Below are positions 18,696-27,236 of a stretch of DNA of 64,000 nucleotides, one piece after another. Below the pieces are notes generated by a model that saw nothing but the letters and a program-made list of their open reading frames with translations, made no database searches and had not been told where the DNA came from. The translations under genes were made by a program, and so were the position numbers. The DNA is taken from NCBI GenBank assembly GCA_016716065.1, contig JADJXA010000005.1:310001-374000 (forward strand), given 5' to 3'. Source of the stretch: Candidatus Leptovillus gracilis. GTDB taxonomy: Bacteria > Chloroflexota > Anaerolineae > Promineifilales > Promineifilaceae. Each line of letters begins with the position of its first letter. Positions within the stretch are counted from its first letter, which is position 1.

Positions 18696-19476
18696 TAACT
18701 ACGTTGCGCTTCCGCCGCAGCTCTTCCACAAACGCGCGGAAGCCTTCCATCGCCTCGCCGTAGACAACTTCTTGCACGAACTGCTGGCGCTCGGCTTCCA
18801 GGCGGCGGGCGATGTCGTCGCGGTCGCAGTTGAGCAGGTGTTTGGTGCGGCGGATGCTGCCTTGCTTTTTGGCGGCGATGTCCAGGGCGATGGCTAACGC
18901 AGTTGCGCGCAGTTGGTCGGCGGGAACCAGGCGATTGGCAAGGCCCCAGGTTACGGCCGTTGCCGCATCAATCGTGGCATTGGCAAACAGCACTTCAGAC
19001 GCCCGCTGCCGTCCAATCATCTGCGGCAGCAGCGCTGTCCAGCCACCATCCGGGCTGGGGCCAACAACGCTGTAATAAGGGGTGAAGCTGGCTTCCGGCG
19101 TCACCAGCACCACGTCGGCGGCCAATACCAGCCCGATGGAACCGCCGGTGACAATGCCTTGCACGGCCGTAATCACCGGTATCGGCAAATCTAACAGCGC
19201 CAGAATCGCGCGATTAAGCAAGCCAATAACGTCCAGGGTGTAATCGGCGATCATGTGTTCGTGTTCCACAAAGCCCAACGCATCGCCGCCGGTGGAGAAG
19301 GAACGGCCGTTGGCCTGGATGATGAGGGCGCGGGCAGAGGGGGTGTGGGCAACGGCCGTGATCTCATCCAGCAGTTCCTCCAAAAAAACAGGAACCAGGC
19401 TGTTATGCCGCTGCGTCCGATTCAACGTCAGAATCGCCACCGGGCCGGTTGTCTCGCGTAAAACTAAATCGTTCAT
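18685..19476 (-). CDS. Enoyl-CoA hydratase/isomerase family protein
   Basis: A 263-residue crotonase-fold protein: CoA-binding and oxyanion-hole region SFSTGGDALGF, second oxyanion segment VQGIVTGGSIGLVLAADVVLVTPEASFTPYYSVVG, and C-terminal helices. The usual second catalytic Glu (in GxxPE/D) seems absent (VGPSPDGG), so it may be an isomerase or hydrolase member. Its start overlaps the stop of the MaoC gene by 4 bp, a coupled pair. The C-terminus (VVSES) comes from the repeat. Confidence 0.88.
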   Translation of the reverse strand: MNDLVLRETTGPVAILTLNRTQRHNSLVPVFLEELLDEITAVAHTPSARALIIQANGRSFSTGGDALGFVEHEHMIADYTLDVIGLLNRAILALLDLPIPVITAVQGIVTGGSIGLVLAADVVLVTPEASFTPYYSVVGPSPDGGWTALLPQMIGRQRASEVLFANATIDAATAVTWGLANRLVPADQLRATALAIALDIAAKKQGSIRRTKHLLNCDRDDIARRLEAERQQFVQEVVYGEAMEGFRAFVEELRRKRNVVSES

Positions 19477-19892
19477 AATTCGGATTTTCGATTTTGGATT
19501 TCGGAATACGGTACACGGATGACGGTTTCGCCGTCACACGTCAACAGCCCTTGTGGGTTGGCGATGGTCGTCGTCAGGCGAAGCTGTTCGTCCGGCAGCA
19601 GTTCGGTGATGGTCAGATTGATGGTCATCGCCTCGTCGGCGTAGGTGGGCGCGGGGAAGGTGAAGCGCTGCTCAAGCTGCACCGCGCCGGGAAAATGGCG
19701 GCTTAACACGCCGCAAATCAGGCCATACAGCAGCATCCCATGCGACACCGTGCGCCCAAAGCGCGTCTGCGCCGCAAACGCCGGGTCCACATGAATCGGG
19801 TTGTTATCCCCACTCAGCCGGGCAAATTCATCATACTCGCCCTGCAAAAAGGTGCGGGCACTCTTAAAACTTTGTCCAACAGCAAATTTCAT
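19473..19892 (-). CDS. MaoC family (R)-specific enoyl-CoA hydratase-like protein
   Basis: 139 residues with the hydratase motif intact: FARLSGDNNPIHVDPAFAA, where Asp and His of D-x-N-P-x-H form the catalytic dyad, followed by FGRTVSHGMLLYGLI. It would hydrate a trans-2-enoyl-CoA. Start is the ATG at 19892; the tail (YSEIQNRKSEL) is encoded by heptamer repeat DNA. Likely partner of the degenerate MaoC protein at 18211. Confidence 0.85.
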   Translation of the reverse strand: MKFAVGQSFKSARTFLQGEYDEFARLSGDNNPIHVDPAFAAQTRFGRTVSHGMLLYGLICGVLSRHFPGAVQLEQRFTFPAPTYADEAMTINLTITELLPDEQLRLTTTIANPQGLLTCDGETVIRVPYSEIQNRKSEL

Positions 19893-19930
19893 GACTTGCT
19901 ATCCACCACATTCTCAATAATAATAAGTTC

Positions 19931-20152
19931 ATGATTACGATAAGCGTTGATAAAGTTAAGCATGATTTTCTCAGCTATCTGCTGCGCGTCGAACAGGGCG
20001 AAACCCTGGTCATTTTGCGCGACGATAAACCGATTGCCGAAATCAAACCGGTCTCAACTTCAGCTTCACAGCTACGTCCCTATGGCCTTTGCGCCGGCGA
20101 ATTCACCGTGCCCGACGACTTTGATGACCCACTGAGCAGTCTGTCATGCTGA
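19931..20152 (+). CDS. Phd/YefM-type antitoxin, C-terminus cut by a palindromic repeat
   Basis: This 73-residue protein matches the N-terminal Phd/YefM fold: MITISVDKVKHDFLSYLLRVEQGETLVILRDDKPIAEIKPV. Homologues usually end with a toxin-binding tail of the type FDDPLPEDVLxxFEG and are followed by a PIN toxin gene. Here the frame changes to SSLSC exactly where the dispersed palindrome at 20143 begins, and no toxin gene follows. It is the only plus-strand gene in a long minus-strand run. Probably an orphan remnant that can still bind DNA. Confidence 0.75.
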   Translation: MITISVDKVKHDFLSYLLRVEQGETLVILRDDKPIAEIKPVSTSASQLRPYGLCAGEFTVPDDFDDPLSSLSC

Positions 20153-20223
20153 GCGGAGTCTTCGGAGCGAAGCATCCCGCTCCTCTCAGGTAAAGGGGAT
20201 GCTTCGGAAGACCTCAGCATGAC
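20143..20223. repeat. Dispersed palindromic element (GTCATGCTGAG family), copy 1
   Basis: GTCATGCTGAGCGGAGTCTTC at the left end faces GAAGACCTCAGCATGAC at the right, with an inner GCATCCC/GGGATGC stem. The whole 81 bp can fold into one long hairpin. Related copies are at 24566, 40119, 44199 and 49263. Confidence 0.8.
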
Positions 20224-20273
20224 TTGTCTTCTGATCAGTTTGTAAGCCACATCACACTCCTATCGAACCGTTA

Positions 20274-21809
20274 TCAGACTACCTCTTCCCCAAACTCTTC
20301 GCGCAGTTCGCGCTTTAGCACCTTTCCCGCCGCCGTGCGCGGCAGGGGCTTGTCCACGAAAACCACCGACTTGGGGATTTTGTAGCGGGCCAGTTTGCCC
20401 TGACAAAAATCAATGATCTCCTGCTCGGTGGCCGATTGGCCTTCCTTCAGGACGATGAGGGCGCGGCCCACTTCCTGCCATTTGGCGTGTGGCACACCGA
20501 TGACGGCTACTTCGGCAACGGCCGTATGCCCATAAATCACGTTCTCCACCTCCGCCGGGTAGACATTCTCGCCACCGGAGATGTACATATCCTTCCAGCG
20601 ATCCACAATCGTGTAAAACCCTTCCTCGTCCACCATCGCGGCGTCGCCGGAATGCAGCCAGCCGTCAATCAGCGCCTTGGCCGTTGCTTCTGGCCGGTTC
20701 CAGTAGCCGCTGGTGACGTTGCCGCCGCGAATGCACAGCTCGCCCACCTCGTTCGGGCCGAGGACGTTGTTCTCGCGGTCGCGGATGGTCACGTCGGTGT
20801 GCAGCACCGGTTTGCCGACGGAACCCGCCTTGCGCACGGCATCTTCTTTGGTGATGATGAACACCGTCGGGCCGGTTTCGGTCATGCCGAAGCCTTGCTG
20901 GATGATGATGCCCTTCGCGGCGAACAGATGCACCAGGTTGGGCGGCAGCGACGAGCCGCCGCTGGCCCAATGGCGAATGCCAGACACTTTGGCCGGGTCA
21001 AAACCTGCGTACTGGCTCAGCATCAAATAGATGGCCGGGACGAGCAGCAGCACCGACACCTGATATTGCTGCACCAGCGCCATAAACTGCGCCGGGTCGA
21101 AGGCGCGCATAATAACCACCGTACCGCCCGCGTGCAGCGTCGGCCCGGCGTACAGCCCCAGCCCGCCGATGTGGAAAGTGGGCAAGACGTTGAGGTTCAC
21201 ATCATCGGCGGTTAGCTGAATGGCCTGCCCCATGCCGATGGCGTTGTAGAAGAAGTTGCCATAGGTGACTTGCGCCCCTTTGGGATGGCCGGTCGTGCCG
21301 CTGGTGTAGATGATGGCCCAGGTGTCGTTGTAGGTGAGGCGGGGGGAGGTGGGCGGAACGGCCGTTTCCCCTTGAATCGCCGCTTCGTACACCCATTCAC
21401 CCGCCGGCGCGCTCTCGCCCAGTACCACAAACTGCTTGATGGGCAATTCCGGTCGCAGTTGGTCTACCACCGGGGCAAACATCGCCTCATAAAACAGCAC
21501 CGACGGCGTGCAATCGGCCAGGATGTAGGCCAGTTCGGGCGCGGTCAGCCGCCAGTTGAGCGTATTGAGGATGACTCCCAACCGCCCGCAGGCGAACAAA
21601 ATCACAAAATAGTCGGCGCTGTTCTGCGCCAGCAAGGAGATGCGGTCGCCTTGCTGCAAACCCAATTGGCGCTGCATAAAATTCGCCAGCCGGTTGATGC
21701 GCGCATCCAGTTCGGCATACGTCCACTGCTGTCCGGTGTACGCATCCACCAACGCCAGCTTGTCCGCCGTGCGTTCGGCGTGTCGTTTAATCCAATCGAA
21801 GTGGTACAT
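20274..21809 (-). CDS. AMP-forming acyl-CoA synthetase
   Basis: 511 residues of the ANL superfamily. Visible core motifs: P-loop-like A3 IYTSGTTGHPKGAQ, A5 GFGMTETGP, A7 WLHSGDAAMVDEEGFYTIVDR, A8 KDMYISGGENVYPAEVE and the catalytic A10 lysine in LPRTAAGKVLKRELRE. It would activate a carboxylic acid to its CoA thioester at the expense of ATP. Chain length and type of substrate cannot be read off. It starts the block of beta-oxidation-like genes together with the second ligase at 24667. Confidence 0.93.
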   Translation of the reverse strand: MYHFDWIKRHAERTADKLALVDAYTGQQWTYAELDARINRLANFMQRQLGLQQGDRISLLAQNSADYFVILFACGRLGVILNTLNWRLTAPELAYILADCTPSVLFYEAMFAPVVDQLRPELPIKQFVVLGESAPAGEWVYEAAIQGETAVPPTSPRLTYNDTWAIIYTSGTTGHPKGAQVTYGNFFYNAIGMGQAIQLTADDVNLNVLPTFHIGGLGLYAGPTLHAGGTVVIMRAFDPAQFMALVQQYQVSVLLLVPAIYLMLSQYAGFDPAKVSGIRHWASGGSSLPPNLVHLFAAKGIIIQQGFGMTETGPTVFIITKEDAVRKAGSVGKPVLHTDVTIRDRENNVLGPNEVGELCIRGGNVTSGYWNRPEATAKALIDGWLHSGDAAMVDEEGFYTIVDRWKDMYISGGENVYPAEVENVIYGHTAVAEVAVIGVPHAKWQEVGRALIVLKEGQSATEQEIIDFCQGKLARYKIPKSVVFVDKPLPRTAAGKVLKRELREEFGEEVV

Positions 21810-21825
21810 AATGATTTCGGATTGT

Positions 21826-21876
21826 GGATTTCGGATTTCGGATTGGGAAGATTCCCCAATCCGAAATCCGAAATCC
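21826..21876. repeat. Perfect 22-bp inverted heptamer repeat
   Basis: Left arm 21826-21847 (GGATTTC units ending GGATTGGG) and right arm 21855-21876 are perfect complements around a 7-nt loop. It lies between the DUF35 gene and the ligase gene. Confidence 0.85.
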
Positions 21877-21880
21877 GAAA

Positions 21881-22297
21881 TTAGCCGGCCTGGAAGGCCA
21901 GCACTGCCCGCTGCCCGTCGCCTTCGCCGCGCTGGATGAACTGCACGGTGAGCGGCGTGCCAATAATGTTCACGTCGGGATGGACGGCGTCCAGTCCCAA
22001 AATTTGGGCGCTGATCATCGGCCCTTCGGCCAGTTGCACCACGCCGGACATGTAGGGCTTATTGCGGTCGTAGCCCGCCTGCACCATGCTGGTGGGGCCG
22101 ATGAAAACGGCCGTAAACGCCGCCAGCGTCCCCTCGCCCGACAACTCCACCCATTCCATCGCCTGGCTAAACGTCTCCGGGTCCATCGGCCGCGGCGGCA
22201 CATACACCTTGCCCGTCACCGCGCTACGCGAACCCATCAACTTGCCCTCACGCAAATACGCCTGAAAAGAACTCTCTGTAAATGGCCTATCGCTCAT
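21881..22297 (-). CDS. DUF35 OB-fold (thiolase-associated) protein without zinc-ribbon cysteines
   Basis: A 138-residue protein from the ATG at 22297 (AGGAG upstream). The plan is that of DUF35: N-terminal helix (FTESSFQAYLREGKLMGSRS), a ribbon region ending in VYVPPRPMDPE, and an OB fold (LSGEGTLAAFTAV). In relatives the ribbon carries four cysteines (C-x2-C twice); here there is none. It lies directly downstream of the thiolase gene, the usual partner, and would form part of a thiolase complex. Confidence 0.8.
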   Translation of the reverse strand: MSDRPFTESSFQAYLREGKLMGSRSAVTGKVYVPPRPMDPETFSQAMEWVELSGEGTLAAFTAVFIGPTSMVQAGYDRNKPYMSGVVQLAEGPMISAQILGLDAVHPDVNIIGTPLTVQFIQRGEGDGQRAVLAFQAG

Positions 22298-22331
22298 TCC
22301 ATTCGCTCCTGAATTGTGAATTGTGAACGGT

Positions 22332-22377
22332 GAATTGTGAATTGTGAAGTTCAGAATCACTTCACAATTCACAATTC
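22332..22377. repeat. Perfect 18-bp inverted heptamer repeat
   Basis: GAATTGTGAATTGTGAAG (22332-22349) and its exact complement (22360-22377) around a 10-nt loop, between thiolase and DUF35 genes. Confidence 0.85.
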
Positions 22378-22387
22378 ACAATTTCTT

Positions 22388-23650
22388 CTATCTTCGCTCG
22401 TACACATGCACAACGGCCGTTTGCCCCGTGCCGCCGACGTTATGGGTCAGAGCCAGGTTCACATCGCGGTCTACCTGGCGCGGGCCAGCCTGGCCGCGCA
22501 TCTGCTTGAAGACTTCCACCGCCTGCCCCGCGCCCGACGCGCCCACCGGATGCCCCTTTGATTTAAGTCCCCCAGAGGTGTTGATTGGCTTGGGGCCTTG
22601 CCGGGCGGTCAGCCCTTCCTCGGCCGCTTCGTGGCCGGTTCCGGGCGCGAAGAAGCCCAGGTCTTCGGTTGCCAAAATTTCGGCGATGGTGAAGCAGTCG
22701 TGGACTTCGGCGATTTTCACGTCGTCGGGCGTGACGCCGGCCATCTCGTAGGCCACTTTGCCGGCGGCTTTGGCGCTGCCGATGCTGGTCAAGTCAGAAC
22801 GGCCGTGCAGCGCCCTATCACTCGCCTGCCCACTGCCGATGATGTAGATGGGGTCATCGGTGAACTGTTTGGCTATTTCTTCGGAGACGAGGAGAACGGC
22901 CGTGGCCCCATCCGTCACCGGCGAGCAGTCGAACAAACGCAGCGGCCAGGCAATCATCGGATTGGCCCGATCGTCTTGCATAAAGGCCATTTCGTCGGCC
23001 CATTCTGGCGCGGGTTTGCCTTTCTTCAAGGCCGCCACCCGCTTGCTCTCCATAATCTGGCCGATGGATTGGTTGAACTGCGCCTTGGGATTCAACGCGC
23101 CGTTCTCGTGGTTCTTGATACCCACGCGCAGCAGCGCCGTCGCCGACGCGCCGTACTTGTGCATATAGGCCGTCGCCATTGTCGCGTAAAAGCCAGGGAA
23201 AGTGAACCCGGCCGGGATTTCATACAACACATCACCGGCCGTTGCCAGCGCATCGGTCACGGCAGCGATGGGCAGATTGGTCATCTTCTCGATGCCGCCT
23301 ACCAGCACCATGTCGTGCAGGCCGGAAGCCACGGCCATCACGCCCTGGCGCAAGGCCACGCCGCTGCTGGCGCAGGCATCTTCTATCCGCGTCGCCGGGC
23401 GCGGCGTCAGCCCCACCCAATCGGCCATGATGGGCGCGGTGTGTCCCTGCCCCTCAAATAATTCGCTGCTGTAATTGCCAATGAACAGCGCCTCGATGTC
23501 GTTGGGGTCCAGCCCCTTATCCACCGCGCCGCGCATCTCCACAAACGCTTCCACAAACAGGTCGCGCGTCGTCTTGCCAGGGAATGCGCCAAACTGGCTC
23601 ATCCCCACGCCCACGACGGCCACCCCTCGGCCTAATTTTCGTGCTTTCAT
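22388..23650 (-). CDS. Thiolase-family acyltransferase (SCP-x/acetyl-CoA acetyltransferase-like)
   Basis: 420 residues. The nucleophile cysteine sits in RIEDACASSGVALRQG; the C-terminal half has GLTARQGPKPINTSGGLKSKGHPVGASGAGQ with the conserved His of GHPxGASG. The lipid-transfer-type (SCP-x) thiolase branch fits best because of the VAVVGVGMSQFG start and the adjacent DUF35 gene. It should cleave 3-ketoacyl-CoA or condense two acyl-CoA units. Confidence 0.92.
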   Translation of the reverse strand: MKARKLGRGVAVVGVGMSQFGAFPGKTTRDLFVEAFVEMRGAVDKGLDPNDIEALFIGNYSSELFEGQGHTAPIMADWVGLTPRPATRIEDACASSGVALRQGVMAVASGLHDMVLVGGIEKMTNLPIAAVTDALATAGDVLYEIPAGFTFPGFYATMATAYMHKYGASATALLRVGIKNHENGALNPKAQFNQSIGQIMESKRVAALKKGKPAPEWADEMAFMQDDRANPMIAWPLRLFDCSPVTDGATAVLLVSEEIAKQFTDDPIYIIGSGQASDRALHGRSDLTSIGSAKAAGKVAYEMAGVTPDDVKIAEVHDCFTIAEILATEDLGFFAPGTGHEAAEEGLTARQGPKPINTSGGLKSKGHPVGASGAGQAVEVFKQMRGQAGPRQVDRDVNLALTHNVGGTGQTAVVHVYERR

Positions 23651-23659
23651 ATACTCCTC

Positions 23660-23733
23660 CTCAAAGAGTTATCCGCAGATTTCGCAGATTTTCCCTCTCA
23701 ATCTGCGTTAATCTGCGTAATCTGCGGATCGTC
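23660..23733. repeat. Heptamer-type repeat (ATCTGCG units), inverted
   Basis: ATCCGCAGATTTCGCAG on the left faces AATCTGCGTAATCTGCGGAT on the right, in the gap upstream of the thiolase gene. Confidence 0.7.
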
Positions 23734-23735
23734 TG

Positions 23736-24542
23736 CTAATCTCTCAAGAATCCAATGATGGTTTCATTCGCCTCGTCCGGCGTTTCGATGGGGAAGAAGT
23801 GGCCGGCGTTGGGCAGGATGTGGACCTGGCTGTACGGGATTTTGGCCGCGAGCAGGTCGGCGTTGCCGGGCGGCACCACTTTGTCGTGGGCGCCGAAGAG
23901 AATCAGGGTGGGCGATTGCACGGCCGTTAGCCGATTCTCAAAACAGGCCGCTTCTGCCAGCAAGCCCAAACCAACTGCCATTTGCGCCTGATAGGCGACG
24001 GGGTTGATGGGATTGGCGACGCGCCATCCCAGCCACTCGTCAATCATCGGGCCGTTGGCGGCGCTCCAGCCGGGCGCGGTGCTAACAGCCAGGCCATTCT
24101 TGAAGCGCGTCACCGGGTCGCTGGTGACGTCCATCAAGACCGCCATCGCCTCCTGGGTGATGGGTTGGTGGCGCGGCCCGCCGAAGTTGGTCGAGGCGAG
24201 AATGAGCTTATCTACCATCTCCGGGTAGCTCAGGGCCATCTCCTGGGCGATGAAACCGCCCATGCTGTGCCCCATCACGTGGGCCTTCGGCAGGCCCAAT
24301 TCACGCAGCAGGCCGATGGTGTCGGCGGCCAGCATGGCGGCGCTGTACGGCCCGGCCGGGGCGTCTGTCTGCCCCACGCCGCGGTTGTCGAAGGTGATGA
24401 CCTGGAAATGCTCAGCCAGCCCCGGAACCATCTTGTGCCACTGCCACTGGTTGTAGCCCAGGCCGGAAATCAATACCAGCGGTTTTCCGGAACCATGAAT
24501 TTCGTAATAAATGTTGATGTCATTAGCGGTTAGCGTTGGCAT
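23736..24542 (-). CDS. Alpha/beta hydrolase
   Basis: The ATG at 24542 has GGAGG five bases upstream; the product has 268 residues. Oxyanion region GLGYNQWQWHKM, nucleophile elbow GHSMGGF, late Asp in LFGAHDKVVPPG and His in NAGHFFPIE give a complete catalytic triad. Resembles 3-oxoadipate enol-lactonase/esterase-like hydrolases. In this operon it may release or open a CoA-pathway intermediate. Confidence 0.88.
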   Translation of the reverse strand: MPTLTANDINIYYEIHGSGKPLVLISGLGYNQWQWHKMVPGLAEHFQVITFDNRGVGQTDAPAGPYSAAMLAADTIGLLRELGLPKAHVMGHSMGGFIAQEMALSYPEMVDKLILASTNFGGPRHQPITQEAMAVLMDVTSDPVTRFKNGLAVSTAPGWSAANGPMIDEWLGWRVANPINPVAYQAQMAVGLGLLAEAACFENRLTAVQSPTLILFGAHDKVVPPGNADLLAAKIPYSQVHILPNAGHFFPIETPDEANETIIGFLRD

Positions 24543-24565
24543 ATTGCCCTCCAATCAAAAAGCAC

Positions 24566-24654
24566 GTCATTCTGAGCGGAGTCCGCGGAGCGAAGAATCC
24601 CCACGCTCTGGTGATACCAAGAAAAGGGGATGCTTCGGGGGACCTCAGCATGAC
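24566..24654. repeat. Dispersed palindromic element (GTCATTCTGAG family), copy 2
   Basis: GTCATTCTGAGCGGAGTC on the left, GACCTCAGCATGAC on the right, with the typical GAGCGAAG and GGGGATGCTTC interior. Confidence 0.8.
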
Positions 24655-24666
24655 AAGGCCTGCACC

Positions 24667-26175
24667 TCACCGAACCTCGATATATTGTTTTTTTAGTTTG
24701 ATCTTCTCCACCTTGCCATAGGGCGAATATGGTAGTTCGTCTACGAAGATGACTTCTTTGGGGACTTTGTAGCGGGCGAGACGGCCGCGACAAAATTCCT
24801 GTAGTTCCTCTGGCGTGGCGGACTGCCCCGGTTTGAGGACGGTGATCATGATGCCGACTTCGCCCCATTGGTCGTCGGGTTTGCCGATGAGGGCGGCTTC
24901 GCCGACGGCCGTATGCTCCCGAAATATCGCCTCTACCTCCGCCGCGTACACGTTTTCCCCGCCAGAGATGATCATGTCCTTAAATCGGCCGACAATCGTG
25001 TAAAAGCCATCCTCGTCCATGCGGGCCATGTCGCCGGTGTGGAACCAGCCGTCCACCAACGATTTGGCCGTCGCTTCCGGGTTGTTCCAATAGCCGGTGG
25101 TGACGTGCGGCCCTTTGATGCACAGTTCGCCCGTTACGCCCGCCGGAACAAGGTCGCCATGTTCATCCACCAGCTTCATTGCGCTGTGGAAGATGGGTTT
25201 GCCCACGCAGCCGGTCTTGGGCACGCTCTCTTCATCCGTCATGGAGAAGCAATTCGGGCCGACTTCGGTCAGACCGTAGCCCTGGCGGAAAACGACGTCC
25301 TTTTCTTCGCGCCACTGGTTGATAAGTTGGGGCGGGCAGGGCGCGCCGCCGCTGATGAAGAAGCGGACATGGCTAAAATCGGCGCTGGCGTAGATGGGCG
25401 ACTTTTGCCACATCTGGAAGAGGGTCGGCACGCCGAGGATGACGGTGCATTTCTCTTCTAAAATCACACACAGCGATTCTTCGGCGTCGAACCCTTTGCT
25501 CAGGACGATGCGCCCACCGATGTAGAAGATAGGCGTCAGGAAGGCAAACAGACCGCCAGCGTGAAACATAGGGGTGAAAACCGGGCTGACGTCGTGTTCG
25601 ATGAGGCCCCAACTGATGACAGTGTTGATGCAGTTCCATATTACTTGCCGCTGGGGAATCATCGCCCCTTTCGGCCGGCCGGTTGTGCCAGAGGTGTACA
25701 AAATACAGTGGGTAGATTCGCCGGTCAGGTCAAACGGCCGTAACGGTTCCTCAACCGAGTGGCCGGGCAGCACTTCTTCGTAGCGGTACAGGGGGACGAC
25801 ATGGTCTACGGCAATGCCAGCGCGCATTTGCTGTACCGTCGCCTCAAATTCCGGGCCAAAGAGCAAAAATTTGGGCGTGCAGTCATTGACGATGTAGACC
25901 AGTTCCGGCACGGCCAGCCGCCAGTTCAGCGGCGTAAAAATCGCCCCGATTTTGGCGCAGCCATAGAACAAATCCAGGTAAACGACGCTGTTATGCGCCA
26001 GAATCGAGACCCGGTCGCCATAGCCCACGCCATAGCCGCGCAGCCAGTTGGCGCAGCGATTAGCCCGCGCATTCAGCTGACCATAAGTATAGCGAATGCC
26101 AGTTTCCAACTCTAGCAGCGCCTCTCGCTCTGGCGTCAACCGCGCCCGGCTGGTTAACAAATCTGCCGCATCCAT
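24667..26175 (-). CDS. AMP-forming acyl-CoA synthetase (second)
   Basis: 502 residues with the ANL core: ILYTSGTTGRPKGAM, GYGLTEVGPN, TGDMARMDEDGFYTIVGR, KDMIISGGENVYAAEVE and a C-terminal lysine in YSPYGKVEKIKLKK. It is clearly related to but distinct from the ligase at 20274. Two ligases in one run suggest two substrates, for example the imported acid and a breakdown product. Confidence 0.92.
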   Translation of the reverse strand: MDAADLLTSRARLTPEREALLELETGIRYTYGQLNARANRCANWLRGYGVGYGDRVSILAHNSVVYLDLFYGCAKIGAIFTPLNWRLAVPELVYIVNDCTPKFLLFGPEFEATVQQMRAGIAVDHVVPLYRYEEVLPGHSVEEPLRPFDLTGESTHCILYTSGTTGRPKGAMIPQRQVIWNCINTVISWGLIEHDVSPVFTPMFHAGGLFAFLTPIFYIGGRIVLSKGFDAEESLCVILEEKCTVILGVPTLFQMWQKSPIYASADFSHVRFFISGGAPCPPQLINQWREEKDVVFRQGYGLTEVGPNCFSMTDEESVPKTGCVGKPIFHSAMKLVDEHGDLVPAGVTGELCIKGPHVTTGYWNNPEATAKSLVDGWFHTGDMARMDEDGFYTIVGRFKDMIISGGENVYAAEVEAIFREHTAVGEAALIGKPDDQWGEVGIMITVLKPGQSATPEELQEFCRGRLARYKVPKEVIFVDELPYSPYGKVEKIKLKKQYIEVR

Positions 26176-26187
26176 AAACTCTCCGAT

Positions 26188-26216
26188 TGCGGATTGCGGA
26201 TTGCGGATTGCGGATT
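26188..26216. repeat. GATTGCG heptamer array, left partner
   Basis: Four consecutive GATTGCG units stand immediately 3' of the four-helix-bundle gene; the inverse (CAATCCG units) stands at 26622-26642 on its 5' side. Confidence 0.8.
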
Positions 26217-26247
26217 TTTTACCCGCTCGCGCAGTGGCAATCCGAGA

Positions 26248-26610
26248 TTATTCCTTTGTTTTGCGTTTCTTCGCCGTATTGATAGAGGCTACGGTGATGG
26301 CTAACAGTTCATTCGCTTCTTGCATAAGAGGCTGCAACAAAGATTCTTTCACAATACCTGCTTCAACAAGTAACTCCATCCAATAAATTGATTCGTCGGC
26401 TTCTTCTTCAACAATACCCATTTTGGCTATGAAATCGGCTGGGGATTTGGCACGGCAGGCGGCGCGATAGTTGGCAGCCACGGAAGTGCCTGAGCGCAAC
26501 AACTGACGTCCAATCACATCGGCCGTTTTGCCTGCGGGTAATGATTCCGTCAAATGAATGACGCGCAAAGCAAACTGCTTCGTCCGTTTTTTCAAGACGT
26601 CCTGGTCCAC
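26248..26610 (-). CDS. Four-helix-bundle protein (23S rRNA intervening-sequence/avd-like)
   Basis: A 120-residue helical protein from a GTG at 26610 with GGGAGG in front. The pattern LKKRTKQFALRVIHLTESLPAGKTADVIGRQLLRSGTSVAANYRAACRAKSPADFIAKM is characteristic of the family found in rRNA intervening sequences and as stand-alone genes of unknown function; it forms pentameric basic bundles. Placed between an acyl-CoA ligase and a truncated SDR it does not fit the pathway, and it is flanked by inverted copies of the same heptamer, so it looks like an inserted cassette. Confidence 0.85.
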   Translation of the reverse strand: MDQDVLKKRTKQFALRVIHLTESLPAGKTADVIGRQLLRSGTSVAANYRAACRAKSPADFIAKMGIVEEEADESIYWMELLVEAGIVKESLLQPLMQEANELLAITVASINTAKKRKTKE

Positions 26611-26617
26611 GCGCGCC

Positions 26618-26646
26618 TCCCAATCCGCAATCCGCAATCCGAAATC
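26618..26646. repeat. CAATCCG heptamer array, right partner
   Basis: Three units of AATCCGC/AATCCGA, inverse of the array at 26188-26216, on the other side of the four-helix-bundle gene. Confidence 0.75.
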
Positions 26647-27236
26647 AAGTGCCGACAACAATGCCGCCATCTACGCGCAGGGTTTCGCCGCTGATGAAGC
26701 TGGCTTCGTCGGAGGCCAGGAAGAGGTAGGCGTTGGCGATGTCGCGGGTTTCGCCCATGCGGCGCAGGGGGGTGCGGGCGATCATGCCGTCGAGGACTTT
26801 TTGCGGCATTTGCTGCACCATTTCGGTGAGGGTGAAGCCGGGGGCGACAGCGTTGACGCGCACGTTGAACTTGCCCAGTTCACGCGCCCACACTTTGGTC
26901 ATGCCAATCACGGCCGATTTTGTCGCCACGTAGTTGGTCTGCCCGAAGTTGCCATCCAGCCCGACGATGGAGGAGGCGTTGAGGATGACGCCGCTGCCCT
27001 GCTTAATCATCACCGGGGCGACGGCCTGGGTGCAGTTGAAGACGCCCTTGAGGTTAACGCCGATCACCAGGTCGAAATCGGCTTCGGACATCATGCCGGT
27101 CAGTTCGCCGTCTTTGACGCGGACAAGTTGGCCGTCACGCAGGACGCCGGCGTTGTTGACGAGGATGTCTATACGGCCGTATTCCGCCACCACCGCATCC
27201 ACCCACTTCTGCAACGGTACGGCTTTCAGCCGCCGG
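26645..27236 (-). pseudogene. 5'-truncated short-chain dehydrogenase/reductase (FabG-like)
   Basis: The frame has NNAG, the catalytic Ser (ILNASSIVG) and Y-x-x-x-K (NYVATKSA), and a normal C-terminus (FISGETLRVDGGI), but the N-terminal Rossmann segment with TGxxxGIG (about 70 residues) is missing. In frame upstream of the only possible start (TTG 27214) there are just some twenty codons before a stop, reaching into the end of the KAS III-like gene. The gene has lost its cofactor-binding start by a deletion and is probably inactive. Confidence 0.8.
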
